NCBI GenBank assembly: GCA_030592655.1
Contig: JAUVIQ010000004.1
Location: forward strand, 1-39,006
Source: Planctomycetales bacterium
GTDB lineage: Bacteria > Planctomycetota > Phycisphaerae > SM23-33
Reading direction: 5' to 3'
Length of the DNA stretch: 39,006 bases
The notes beneath the pieces are model-generated. The model did not search any database. It was not told where the DNA came from and worked only from the letters and a program-made list of their open reading frames with translations. The first letter of the stretch is position 1. Each line of letters starts with the position of its first letter. The translations under genes were made by a program, and so were the position numbers. Positions 26,908 through 35,626 of this stretch are shown piece after piece.

Positions 26908-27942
26908 ATGAACGCGACGACAGGACATTCTGGTTTTGTGCATTCGGGTCTGCAATCCCCACGGGCTTCAGGGTCTGCAATCCGCAATCCCCACGGGACC
27001 GAGGGTCCGCAATCCCCACGGGACCGAGGGTCCGCAATCCCCACGGGACCGAGGGTCCGCAATCTCTTTGCGGGTTTTACGCTTATAGAGTTGATGGTCT
27101 CGATAATCATACTGACGGCGATCATTCTCATTGTCAGCACCTTGCTGGATAATGCTCAGCGGGCTGTGAAAGTGTCCCAGGGGACCATTGTCGCCGACGC
27201 CGATGCCCGCGCGGTTGTGGAGCGGATTCGTGCCGACTTGGCCGGACTGACCACGGAGGGCTTCCTGGCCATTTACACCGACACTGACGACAGGCCTCAC
27301 CTGGTATTCACTGCCGCTGGGGTGTATCGAAGCATGATCGATTCAACCATTGCCAACGCCGCCCGAATAGACTACGGCCTGGACGGAAGCGCCGACAAAA
27401 ACGTCCTCTGGCGACGAGCGTTCCTGCTCAATGCCGAAATCGCCACGATCACCGACGACGACCACGAGAAAATATCCCTGGCCGATTATAAGGTCTGGAA
27501 CCGCTCCGATATTGACTTCACACTCTACAACGGCGCCGCTCCGGCAGGGCAGTATGACTGGCCCGTCGGAAGCGGAATCATGTTCGATTGTTTTACCAAC
27601 ACGCCGTCGATGACGCTTCCGCCCAACAGTCTCGCGGATTTGGAAAACATTTGGCCTTACCTGGCCAGACCATGCACAGACCTGAAAATCGACTGGGCTG
27701 ACGGAACGCTCGATGCCGGAAAGATGCTCGTCTGGTACAACTCGGACGCGCCGAAGGCGGGGTGGGCGGGGCAAGTCGCCGCCGACGATGTAGTAGAGTA
27801 TTGCAACCTTGTCGGTAAATATTGTGCTCTCTGGACATACGAAAAGAAGGATAATTGGCCCTCGGCCCTGCGAATCACCTTTACGCTGGGGACGGGTGAA
27901 ACAGCCCAGACATACGAGGTAATCGTGGCTCTGCCACGGTAA
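26908..27942 (+). CDS. Pseudopilin 6 (GspJ-like), 56-aa leader with 25-bp tandem repeat
   Basis: ...SAIRNPHGTEGPQSPRDRGSAIPTGPRVRNLFAG^FTLIELMVSIIILTAIILIVSTLLD. Confidence 0.88.
   Translation: MNATTGHSGFVHSGLQSPRASGSAIRNPHGTEGPQSPRDRGSAIPTGPRVRNLFAGFTLIELMVSIIILTAIILIVSTLLDNAQRAVKVSQGTIVADADARAVVERIRADLAGLTTEGFLAIYTDTDDRPHLVFTAAGVYRSMIDSTIANAARIDYGLDGSADKNVLWRRAFLLNAEIATITDDDHEKISLADYKVWNRSDIDFTLYNGAAPAGQYDWPVGSGIMFDCFTNTPSMTLPPNSLADLENIWPYLARPCTDLKIDWADGTLDAGKMLVWYNSDAPKAGWAGQVAADDVVEYCNLVGKYCALWTYEKKDNWPSALRITFTLGTGETAQTYEVIVALPR
26953..27059. repeat. 25-bp tandem repeat: one variant and three perfect copies plus one heptamer
   Basis: CAATCCCCACGGGACCGAGGGTCCG at 26985, 27010, 27035; variant CAATCCCCACGGGCTTCAGGGTCTG at 26953. 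Confidence 0.97.
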
Positions 27943-27943
27943 A

Positions 27944-27961
27944 AATTGCCAATTGGCAATT
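27944..27961. repeat. 18-bp perfect palindrome after pseudopilin 6 stop
   Basis: AATTGCCAATTGGCAATT. Confidence 0.95.
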
Positions 27962-27974
27962 ACGAAGTGGTTCA

Positions 27975-30584
27975 TTGGTTGTTGGGCCGAAGGGAAGGTG
28001 CAAAATGGTACGTTATCACCGAAAAGGTTCTGTTATCGTGATGGTGGTGGGTCTGCTGGTAATGCTGGCGATGGTCGGCACGACGTTTATCATCATCGCC
28101 CACATGGACCGCAGGGAGTCCCACAGCGTCGCCACCGTTGCTCCCATGAAGCAGGTCGCAGGCGGAGTGTTTCAGCAGATTCGCGTCAAACTCGCAGAGG
28201 ATCTGTATTTCGACACCGCCACCGGCGCTGTTATCTACGGAAAAACCAACATCAACTACAAAGAGCAGTGCGATTTCGCCCACGAAGATTACGACAAACA
28301 CCTGGCAAGTTTCGGCCCTGTTGATGTCGGCGGGGTTTCGAGGTGGAAACACCTCAGTAATCACGAAAATGCCGCCGTTGGTTTCGCCGACGTAGCAGCC
28401 AATGACCCTTTACTGGTCGATACAAACGGATCCCTCGACGACGGTGTGAACGCCGGCGATGCGATACTGTTCAATTCGGGCGTTACCAACCGATCCGGGG
28501 GTGAATACTGGGTCGCTTATCGGCTCATAGACGCCTCAAGCCTGATGAACATCAACTCTGCCTATTCGGCTTCCGCAGCTGCGAGCGGGACCGTCATGCC
28601 GATAACCAATATCGCCCTTAATGTTCTTACCAATGCGGCTACCCGCGACAACGTCCATGCCGCGCGCAACGGTTCAACTTCCGACAATATCGCCACGTAT
28701 AAAACCAATTATGTCCAGAGGCCTTGCAACCCGGCGGTCAAGACTTATCTGCCTTTTGACATTTCCGACATGTTGTCGTTGAGGTGGGGCGGGGCTGTTC
28801 CTGATACCGCCTCGGGGCGGTTGTGGGAGGCATTGGGCGGACAGTTCGGTTCCGCCAAGCCATACCTGACGGTATTCTCGTCCTCGCGTGATCATCTCCG
28901 ACGGGCCAGCGGCAACCTGGACCAGCCCGACAACAGAAGGATCGACCTGAACAACGCCGTTTTCGATGATTTGTTCAAGGCCTTCTACAACGCCATTCCA
29001 GAGGGGATCGCCGGATTCACGGACGATGATAACGCCCGCCGGTTCGTATCCGCTCAACTGGCAGTCAACGTCATCGACTATCGCGATCCCGACAGCGACG
29101 TAACAGTTCAAACGGTCCCAGGGGTCGCTCCGGCGGTGGGTGTCTATGGTATCGAGCGACAACCTTTCATCACCGAACTGTTCTACAAGGTGTACAAGGT
29201 CAGTGAGGTCCCCGCCGACGTCTATGCCCGCTATTCCGCTATCGAGTTGTTTAATCCTTACAAGACCGGCATAAGGATCGTCGGTTTCAAACTTACAGAG
29301 GGCGGAGTGGAAAAGACGCCCACCGGCGGCTGGCCCGACGTAAGCATTTCGTCCGGAAAGCGAATTGTGATTGTTTCGGACGCCACTACCATACCGGTTC
29401 ATGCCGACGCCGAAAGGGTCCTTGTTATTCCGGGTTTGGACCTTAATAAGGGCGTTAAGATATATCGTTCGCGTAACAGTAACGGGAGCGGCGCCAAGGA
29501 CGTTCCGCTGGCGGACGCCACAGTCAACGTGGATGACCCAGTCCTGAATAGGGCAAGAATGGCGGTCCTTCAAAGGGATGATGTTCCGGCAGACGCCAAG
29601 TACTCCCTTAATGTGGCAAATATTTTTACAAACCGGGATTACACCAACGAAAACATCGTTGGTGTCCCGATGACTGCCGAAAATACAAACCTCGGTAAAG
29701 CCAACGATAATTACAGTTGTGACGATATAACCAACGCCGTACCGACGCCTGTTTTCGTCCGAAACGGTAATCTGATTAACCTCGGCGAGGTCTTACGCAT
29801 CTTCTACGTCGGTCCGTCAAGTAGCGATGTGTCGCTGGATGTGGCCCTTGCGTCGATGAGCCCGACCAATGTTTCCAACGGCAGGCTTTACACGTTTGGC
29901 GTGATCAAGGCCGGTACGGACCCGCAAATTCCCGCTGCCTGTATGCTCGGCGATTACATGGACGTACTTGTGCCGGACACGAATAACACCGGCAGGACCG
30001 ATACGGTCTATGGACGAATTAACATCAACACCGCACCCTGGCAGGTCATCCAATACCTGCCGGGTATCGCTTCAATTCCCACGCAGGCGCAGCGGGAACT
30101 TGTCGCAAAGGACATTGTCGCCTACCGCGATCTGCTCAATAATCCGGGTGGAACGAACTACTCCGTCGGCGGGAACGCCAGGGCTAACGCTATGGTTCCG
30201 GCTCTGACCCACCTGCGGGAAGATGCCGGTTTCGCCAGTCCGGGCGAGTTGGCCATTCCGCTGGCGAAGATCATTGCACCCATGCCAAGAAATACTTATG
30301 GCGTCTCCGCCCCAAATTGCTACAAAATATCCGACAGCGGCGCAGGTGATGACGGGCTCGACGAAATTACCGGCGATCTGAGCAAGTACGACATCTATTA
30401 TGCCTGGCTTGCGAATCAGATTACGGTTCGCTCCGACGTTTATATCGCTTACATTCGCGTCCAGGTCGGTAACGATCCAGCCACAACCGGCCCTGTTCGC
30501 AGATACATAGCCGTCCTCGACCGAAGCAACTGTACTTCATCCAACGACCTGCCCAACGTGCTGATGTTCGCGGAATTGAAGTAG
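27975..30584 (+). CDS. GspK-like large pseudopilin/general secretion protein
   Basis: N-terminal KGSVIVMVVGLLVMLAMVGTTFIIIAHMDRRE; GRININTAPWQVIQYLPGI; start may be 28005. Confidence 0.75.
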   Translation: MVVGPKGRCKMVRYHRKGSVIVMVVGLLVMLAMVGTTFIIIAHMDRRESHSVATVAPMKQVAGGVFQQIRVKLAEDLYFDTATGAVIYGKTNINYKEQCDFAHEDYDKHLASFGPVDVGGVSRWKHLSNHENAAVGFADVAANDPLLVDTNGSLDDGVNAGDAILFNSGVTNRSGGEYWVAYRLIDASSLMNINSAYSASAAASGTVMPITNIALNVLTNAATRDNVHAARNGSTSDNIATYKTNYVQRPCNPAVKTYLPFDISDMLSLRWGGAVPDTASGRLWEALGGQFGSAKPYLTVFSSSRDHLRRASGNLDQPDNRRIDLNNAVFDDLFKAFYNAIPEGIAGFTDDDNARRFVSAQLAVNVIDYRDPDSDVTVQTVPGVAPAVGVYGIERQPFITELFYKVYKVSEVPADVYARYSAIELFNPYKTGIRIVGFKLTEGGVEKTPTGGWPDVSISSGKRIVIVSDATTIPVHADAERVLVIPGLDLNKGVKIYRSRNSNGSGAKDVPLADATVNVDDPVLNRARMAVLQRDDVPADAKYSLNVANIFTNRDYTNENIVGVPMTAENTNLGKANDNYSCDDITNAVPTPVFVRNGNLINLGEVLRIFYVGPSSSDVSLDVALASMSPTNVSNGRLYTFGVIKAGTDPQIPAACMLGDYMDVLVPDTNNTGRTDTVYGRININTAPWQVIQYLPGIASIPTQAQRELVAKDIVAYRDLLNNPGGTNYSVGGNARANAMVPALTHLREDAGFASPGELAIPLAKIIAPMPRNTYGVSAPNCYKISDSGAGDDGLDEITGDLSKYDIYYAWLANQITVRSDVYIAYIRVQVGNDPATTGPVRRYIAVLDRSNCTSSNDLPNVLMFAELK

Positions 30585-30586
30585 TT

Positions 30587-30610
30587 ATCAATTGCCAATT
30601 GGCAATTGAT
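30587..30610. repeat. 24-bp perfect palindrome between gspK-like and ispG stops
   Basis: ATCAATTGCCAATTGGCAATTGAT. Confidence 0.95.
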
Positions 30611-30617
30611 TGACCAA

Positions 30618-31715
30618 TCAACCTCTTTCTTCTAGGAGAGAGCGGACTTCCGTTACGAGCGCTTCGACTATTTCCTCTTCGCCCACGGTTCGGACGTATT
30701 TCCCTTGCCGGTAGATAGCGGCCTTTCCTTTTCCGCAGCAGGCGGCTGCGTCTGCGCCGTCGGCTTCGCCGGGTCCGTTGACGATGCATCCCATCACCGC
30801 GACGGTTACATGAGGCTTCACGTCAGCCAGTGCGGTGCGGACTTCTTCAGCCAGCGTGGCGACGTCCGCTTCGGTCCGGCCACAGGTCGGACAGGCGATT
30901 ATCTCGGCCCCTTCGCGCGCGCGCAGGCGAAGCGAAGCGAGAAGTTCCTTCGCAGCGGCTACTTCAGCCACCGGGTCGCCGGCGAAACTGATGCGAACCG
31001 TATCGCCGATTCCCTCCGCCAGCAGCGTCCCTAACGCAGCCACCGACCGCACCAGGCCTGTCGAGGCGGTCCCGGCGTGGGTCAGCCCCAAATGCAGCGG
31101 ATAGTCAAACCGCTCGCTCAAAGCGCGATTGACCGCGATGGTTGTCATTGCGTCGTGGCTCTTGGCCGACAGGACAAGGTCGTGAAAATCGGCTTCGATG
31201 AAGACTTCGAGGTAATCGGCGATGGTTTCGACCATCAGTTCATCCATTGGTTTGGCGAGTTGATCGGTCCGGCGGTCGCCGTCCGTTCGGTCCATGACGG
31301 ACCCTTCGTTGACGCCGACGCGGATGGGTATTCCGGCGTCTTTGGCTGCGTCGATAACTTCCCGAACAGCCTGCTTATCGGAGATATTACCCGGATTGAG
31401 GCGGATTTTATGCACGCCGGCTTCGATGGATTCGAGTGCTCGCTGGAACCGGAAATGTACGTCAGCCACTATCGGAACGGGAGCGGCGGCGACGATTTCG
31501 CCAAGAGCGGCTGTGTCTGCGGGTGTGGCGGCGGCGACGCGGACGATGTCGCAACCGGCCTGGGCCAAAGCCTCTATCTGCGCCAGAGTCGCGCGAACGT
31601 CGGACGTCGGCGTGGTGGTCATCGACTGGATGCTCACCGGCGCACCGCCGCCGATGCGAACGCCGCCGACGCTTACGCCGCGAGTCTTTCCGCGTTGAAT
31701 TTCAGGAAGTTTCAT
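30618..31715 (-). CDS. ispG: 4-hydroxy-3-methylbut-2-enyl diphosphate synthase (IspG/GcpE)
   Basis: VSIQSMTTTPTSDVRATLAQI, VADVHF, IRLNPGNI, ACPTCGRTEADV, VAVMGCIVNGPGEADGAD. Confidence 0.97.
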   Translation of the reverse strand: MKLPEIQRGKTRGVSVGGVRIGGGAPVSIQSMTTTPTSDVRATLAQIEALAQAGCDIVRVAAATPADTAALGEIVAAAPVPIVADVHFRFQRALESIEAGVHKIRLNPGNISDKQAVREVIDAAKDAGIPIRVGVNEGSVMDRTDGDRRTDQLAKPMDELMVETIADYLEVFIEADFHDLVLSAKSHDAMTTIAVNRALSERFDYPLHLGLTHAGTASTGLVRSVAALGTLLAEGIGDTVRISFAGDPVAEVAAAKELLASLRLRAREGAEIIACPTCGRTEADVATLAEEVRTALADVKPHVTVAVMGCIVNGPGEADGADAAACCGKGKAAIYRQGKYVRTVGEEEIVEALVTEVRSLLEERG

Positions 31716-33601
31716 GGTTGTATTTTATCAAGGATTTTCCGGCGGTGGATAAGATAGTAATCCCGCTGGATGCGGCATTGCCAATATCTTGTTTCCGGTG
31801 TCGCGTCCAGGTCGAAGACGGGCATCTCCGGCACGATGGATGAGTACATGCGCGACATAAGCCAGCCTGCCAGGTACGAATCAATCCCGGCTGGGTTGAA
31901 CTTCGCGCCGGCGAAGACGCGGTCGAACCCCGTCGGTGCACCGGCCATAGCCAGCGCCGTCAGAACCCGCCGCTGTCCGAATTCGCCCGATTTGGTCAGT
32001 GCAGCGACTTTGTCGATATACTCCCGCCGGTTCAGTATCAGCATCGCGCAGTTGTACGAACCGGCTGCAAACTGGTCGTTTAGCCCGATGAGTCTGGATT
32101 CGATTACCTCGGCCAGGCTGTCGGCTTTGTCTGTTTCACGTGCCAGAAGCGCCAGCAGGATCGTCGCGTTTGCTCGGACGGTTTTGTTGTAGATACCGGG
32201 TCCGAAAAATACGCCTCCGATTCGCCAGGCATCGTCCGTTCGGCTTTTGGCGAGGTTCCATGCCACGTAATCGCCGGCAAGGTAGATTTTGGACTCACAG
32301 GCAACCAGCAGTGATTCGTCCGCCTGTTTGCCGGCGAGTTTGAACAGTGCCGTTGCCGCCGCAGCCGACGGAACCGGCGTATCCGAGCCTCCTGCCGCCC
32401 GACCCAGGATGGTAAGCGTTCTCGACATTAGTGCCGTGTCTTTGGCGATGATTTCACGTCGATTCGCGATGGCTTCGGATGCGAGGATCATTGCGACGGA
32501 TGTTCGTGGGTGCCAGAGTTTTTCCATTACCGTGACGAAAATGTTCGCAGGCATATCGAGTTTGGCCGCTGCGTTTATTGCCGCAGCGAGCGTGGTCGCG
32601 TCGCCGCCGGTCAGTTTTTTTCTACGTAAAATGAGTCTATCGATGGTCCCCTGCTGTATGAGCGGTTTGGCCTCGTGGATTTTCAGTCTTCCCGCTGCTA
32701 TCAAGACCGAAGCGGGACTGATTTGCCCGTGTCGCTGTGAGTCCTTCAGCACTTTCATAACCGCCGGTCCGACAGATTCCTTATTAAGCATCGTCGAGAC
32801 ATACAGCAGTTTATCCAACAGGTTGCCCTTACCGGCCTTGTGTGCCGACAGTACGGCTTGGGCAATTTGTGCTGCGAACTTTTTCGGTTCCAGCCTCGCC
32901 AGTGCGTAAGCGGCAGCAGCGTGTTCGTCGTCGGTTTGAGGTTCTTCGAGGATTTTAGCGATGGCGTCCGTGCAGGTTTTTCGTCCGGCGAGGCCTGCGT
33001 CAATGGCCGCCGAGGCGCGGACCTGCGGTTTGTCGTCGCCGAGCAGTTTGGTCAGCGTTTCGTCGTCGCCAAGCCGGCACGCCAGAAGGGCTGAAGCGGA
33101 GCGAATCCCGGATGATACGTCTCCTGCCGCCAGACTAAGCGCCTTGCGGACGTGGACGTTATCGCGCCCGTCCAGAATGAGCCTGTGCAGAAAGACGCCC
33201 CTTGCCTCGACGAATCGGTCGTTATCGTCGCTGATGCAGGAGATGAATTTGACCAGGTAGAACCTGTCGAGTTGTTCGCCTTTTCGTGAGGGCGTGCGGA
33301 ATTTTCCAAGGCGGTTCAGCACGCTTACCATCGCTGAAAACTGGGCGTCCCCAGCCGAGTCAAGCCTGCTTTCTATCCGCTCAATGAGTTGAGGCCGGTC
33401 TTCCGCGACGGACACGGCCAGGACGATTCCCTGCTTGCGCCGGAGCGGGTCTTCGGAGTCGAGCATGTCGAGGATTTTCATATCCCGCACAATCGGTATT
33501 GCCACCCATGCCGCCACTACGCCCAGTATCACCGCAATCAGACTGGTCATTATCCGCCGTTGCCAGCGGTGCTGCCGAAAATAACTAAATATCGCGCCCA
33601 T
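31712..33601 (-). CDS. Membrane-anchored HEAT-repeat protein
   Basis: N-terminal TM helix; repeated helical Ala/Leu-rich units (GIRSASALLACRLGDDETLTKLLGDDKPQVRASAAIDAGLAG). Confidence 0.65.
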   Translation of the reverse strand: MGAIFSYFRQHRWQRRIMTSLIAVILGVVAAWVAIPIVRDMKILDMLDSEDPLRRKQGIVLAVSVAEDRPQLIERIESRLDSAGDAQFSAMVSVLNRLGKFRTPSRKGEQLDRFYLVKFISCISDDNDRFVEARGVFLHRLILDGRDNVHVRKALSLAAGDVSSGIRSASALLACRLGDDETLTKLLGDDKPQVRASAAIDAGLAGRKTCTDAIAKILEEPQTDDEHAAAAYALARLEPKKFAAQIAQAVLSAHKAGKGNLLDKLLYVSTMLNKESVGPAVMKVLKDSQRHGQISPASVLIAAGRLKIHEAKPLIQQGTIDRLILRRKKLTGGDATTLAAAINAAAKLDMPANIFVTVMEKLWHPRTSVAMILASEAIANRREIIAKDTALMSRTLTILGRAAGGSDTPVPSAAAATALFKLAGKQADESLLVACESKIYLAGDYVAWNLAKSRTDDAWRIGGVFFGPGIYNKTVRANATILLALLARETDKADSLAEVIESRLIGLNDQFAAGSYNCAMLILNRREYIDKVAALTKSGEFGQRRVLTALAMAGAPTGFDRVFAGAKFNPAGIDSYLAGWLMSRMYSSIVPEMPVFDLDATPETRYWQCRIQRDYYLIHRRKILDKIQP

Positions 33602-33635
33602 ATTTTATGAGTGTATGTCCGCTCGCCCGCCTCCG

Positions 33636-35576
33636 TCAATCGCCAAAACGAATCCCCATCAGTTCCGACCACCGTATCAGGTTCACCATCCTCCAGATAT
33701 GCCGGTCGAACCGTTTGCGTCCCTCGGCCACCGCTTGCCATTCCTTTTGAACCTCCCGACAGTTCAACGGACTCGCCGCCGAAGCCGCATCGCTCCGGAA
33801 GATACCGTCAGCCCAGGGTCTCAGGGCGGTCAACCAGTTTTTTTCGGGCGTCTCGAAACCTATTTTATCCTTACGCTCCAGAATTTCTTCCGGAACGATT
33901 CCGCGCATTGCGCGACGGAAAAGCAACTTGCCCGTCCCGTCCGGACCGATGTGATATTCTTCAGGCAGGGACAGGCAAAACTCCGCCAGTTCCGGCGTCA
34001 GGAACGGAACGCGACTCTCGACGGAAAAAGCCATGGAGTTCCTGTCCTCGTATCGAAGTAGTTTCGGTACGCTGGTGCGGGTCAGCGTTTCATACAGTTG
34101 CTCCCTGAGCGCATCGCGCCGGAGGCATTGGCGGGGAAATTCAGGTAAAACCGATCGCCGGCGGAACCATTCGCCGTTGAGCCATTGTGGCAGAAGGTTT
34201 TGACCGATTAATCTCAAGGCTGGGGCTTTCAATTTGTCGGGCAGCATGAATGCGCCCGTATAGCACAATATCCATAATCCCCCAGCCGGTCCCGGCAGCC
34301 TCATCGCCCGTGCGAGCAGACGTGCTGCCGAAAGCAATTGTCCCTGCCTCAAAAGAGAAGTTACGCGAGCGCCTACATAATACCTGTATCCGCCCAGGAT
34401 TTCGTCGGCTCCCTGCCCGTCCAGCATGACCTTTATCCCGGCCTCGTGCGCAAGGCGAAATACGCGATACTGTGCATACATGCTCGTACCGCTTACCGGC
34501 TCGCTTTGCGCGGCGATCATGTCGTCAAGGTCGGCGACCATTTCTTCCGGCCTGATCCTGACTTTATGCGAATGAGCGCCGGACTCACCGACGATAAGAT
34601 CGACCCATTTCTCCTCGCTGATAGCATCGTCTGAAGCGACGTAACTGAACGTGCTGATCCGCAGGTCGTCGCCCTGGATATGCCGCATCGCCATGACAAT
34701 GGCTGAAGAGTCGATCCCGCCGGATAATGCCGCACCGACGGAAACATCGCTGCGAAGATGAATTTGAACGTTCCGGAGAAAAAGTTCCCGCAATTTATCA
34801 GCCGCTTCATCAAACGACAGGTCCGCCCGTCGGGAAGTGTCCATCCGCCAATAGCGGACCTGCTCCGGTTCGGAATGCGAATCGACGGGAATCTCAATGT
34901 AATGCGCCGAACGGAGCTGGCGAACGTCGGCCAGAAGGGTCTGGTCGCCGTAATCGGTAATGCCGAAACGGAGATACTCATACAAACGAGACGGATTTGC
35001 CCGACGAGCGACGTCTCGAATTTCCAGGAGTGCCCTTATCTCGCTGGAAAAGGCGAAAAACCGCTCGCAACTGACATAGTACAGAGGTTTTATCCCGAAA
35101 AAGTCGCGTACCAGCAGCAACTTACGGTCTTTGGTGTCCAGAATGACGGCAGCGAACATTCCAACCAGACGCCCGATCGCCTCATGCCCCCAATGCGCCC
35201 ACGCCGACAACAGCACTTCGGTATCACTTCGACTCCGAAAGCGGACGCCCTTCGCTTCGAGTTCTTCCCGCAGTTCCAGGTAGTTGTAGATTTCCCCGTT
35301 GAAGACGATGTGATATCGTCCATCGGGCGTGCTCATAGGCTGAGCGCCCACCCGGGTAACGTCGAGAATGGACAATCGCCGGTGCGCAAACCCGACTGAA
35401 CAGCCCCCCGGCAACTCGTCAATGCTTTGTGAAACCCGCACCTGTCCGTTCGGCGACCACGAAAGAAAACCAAGGTCGTCCGGACCTCTATGCGCCAGAC
35501 AATCGCTCATTCGCGCAAGCGTCTTCGAGTTCACGCAGGTTCCGTCGAAACGTATTATCCCGGCAATTCCACACAT
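33636..35576 (-). CDS. asnB: Asparagine synthase (glutamine-hydrolysing), surface-polysaccharide type
   Basis: MCGIAGIIRFDG at 35576 places catalytic Cys2, so start is probably here, not 35630; VGAALSGGIDSSAIVMAM. Confidence 0.93.
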   Translation of the reverse strand: MCGIAGIIRFDGTCVNSKTLARMSDCLAHRGPDDLGFLSWSPNGQVRVSQSIDELPGGCSVGFAHRRLSILDVTRVGAQPMSTPDGRYHIVFNGEIYNYLELREELEAKGVRFRSRSDTEVLLSAWAHWGHEAIGRLVGMFAAVILDTKDRKLLLVRDFFGIKPLYYVSCERFFAFSSEIRALLEIRDVARRANPSRLYEYLRFGITDYGDQTLLADVRQLRSAHYIEIPVDSHSEPEQVRYWRMDTSRRADLSFDEAADKLRELFLRNVQIHLRSDVSVGAALSGGIDSSAIVMAMRHIQGDDLRISTFSYVASDDAISEEKWVDLIVGESGAHSHKVRIRPEEMVADLDDMIAAQSEPVSGTSMYAQYRVFRLAHEAGIKVMLDGQGADEILGGYRYYVGARVTSLLRQGQLLSAARLLARAMRLPGPAGGLWILCYTGAFMLPDKLKAPALRLIGQNLLPQWLNGEWFRRRSVLPEFPRQCLRRDALREQLYETLTRTSVPKLLRYEDRNSMAFSVESRVPFLTPELAEFCLSLPEEYHIGPDGTGKLLFRRAMRGIVPEEILERKDKIGFETPEKNWLTALRPWADGIFRSDAASAASPLNCREVQKEWQAVAEGRKRFDRHIWRMVNLIRWSELMGIRFGD

Positions 35577-35626
35577 CAGGTCGAAACTCGTCCTCTTTTT
35601 GACGCCATAACGTCCCCATATGCCCA

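Noticed and set aside
23072-27942. Assembly artefact explaining all repeats in pilin leaders
   Set aside because: Repeat families differ between genes and every frame stays open into FTLVE; artefact would not preserve six frames. Individual copy numbers could still be wrong.
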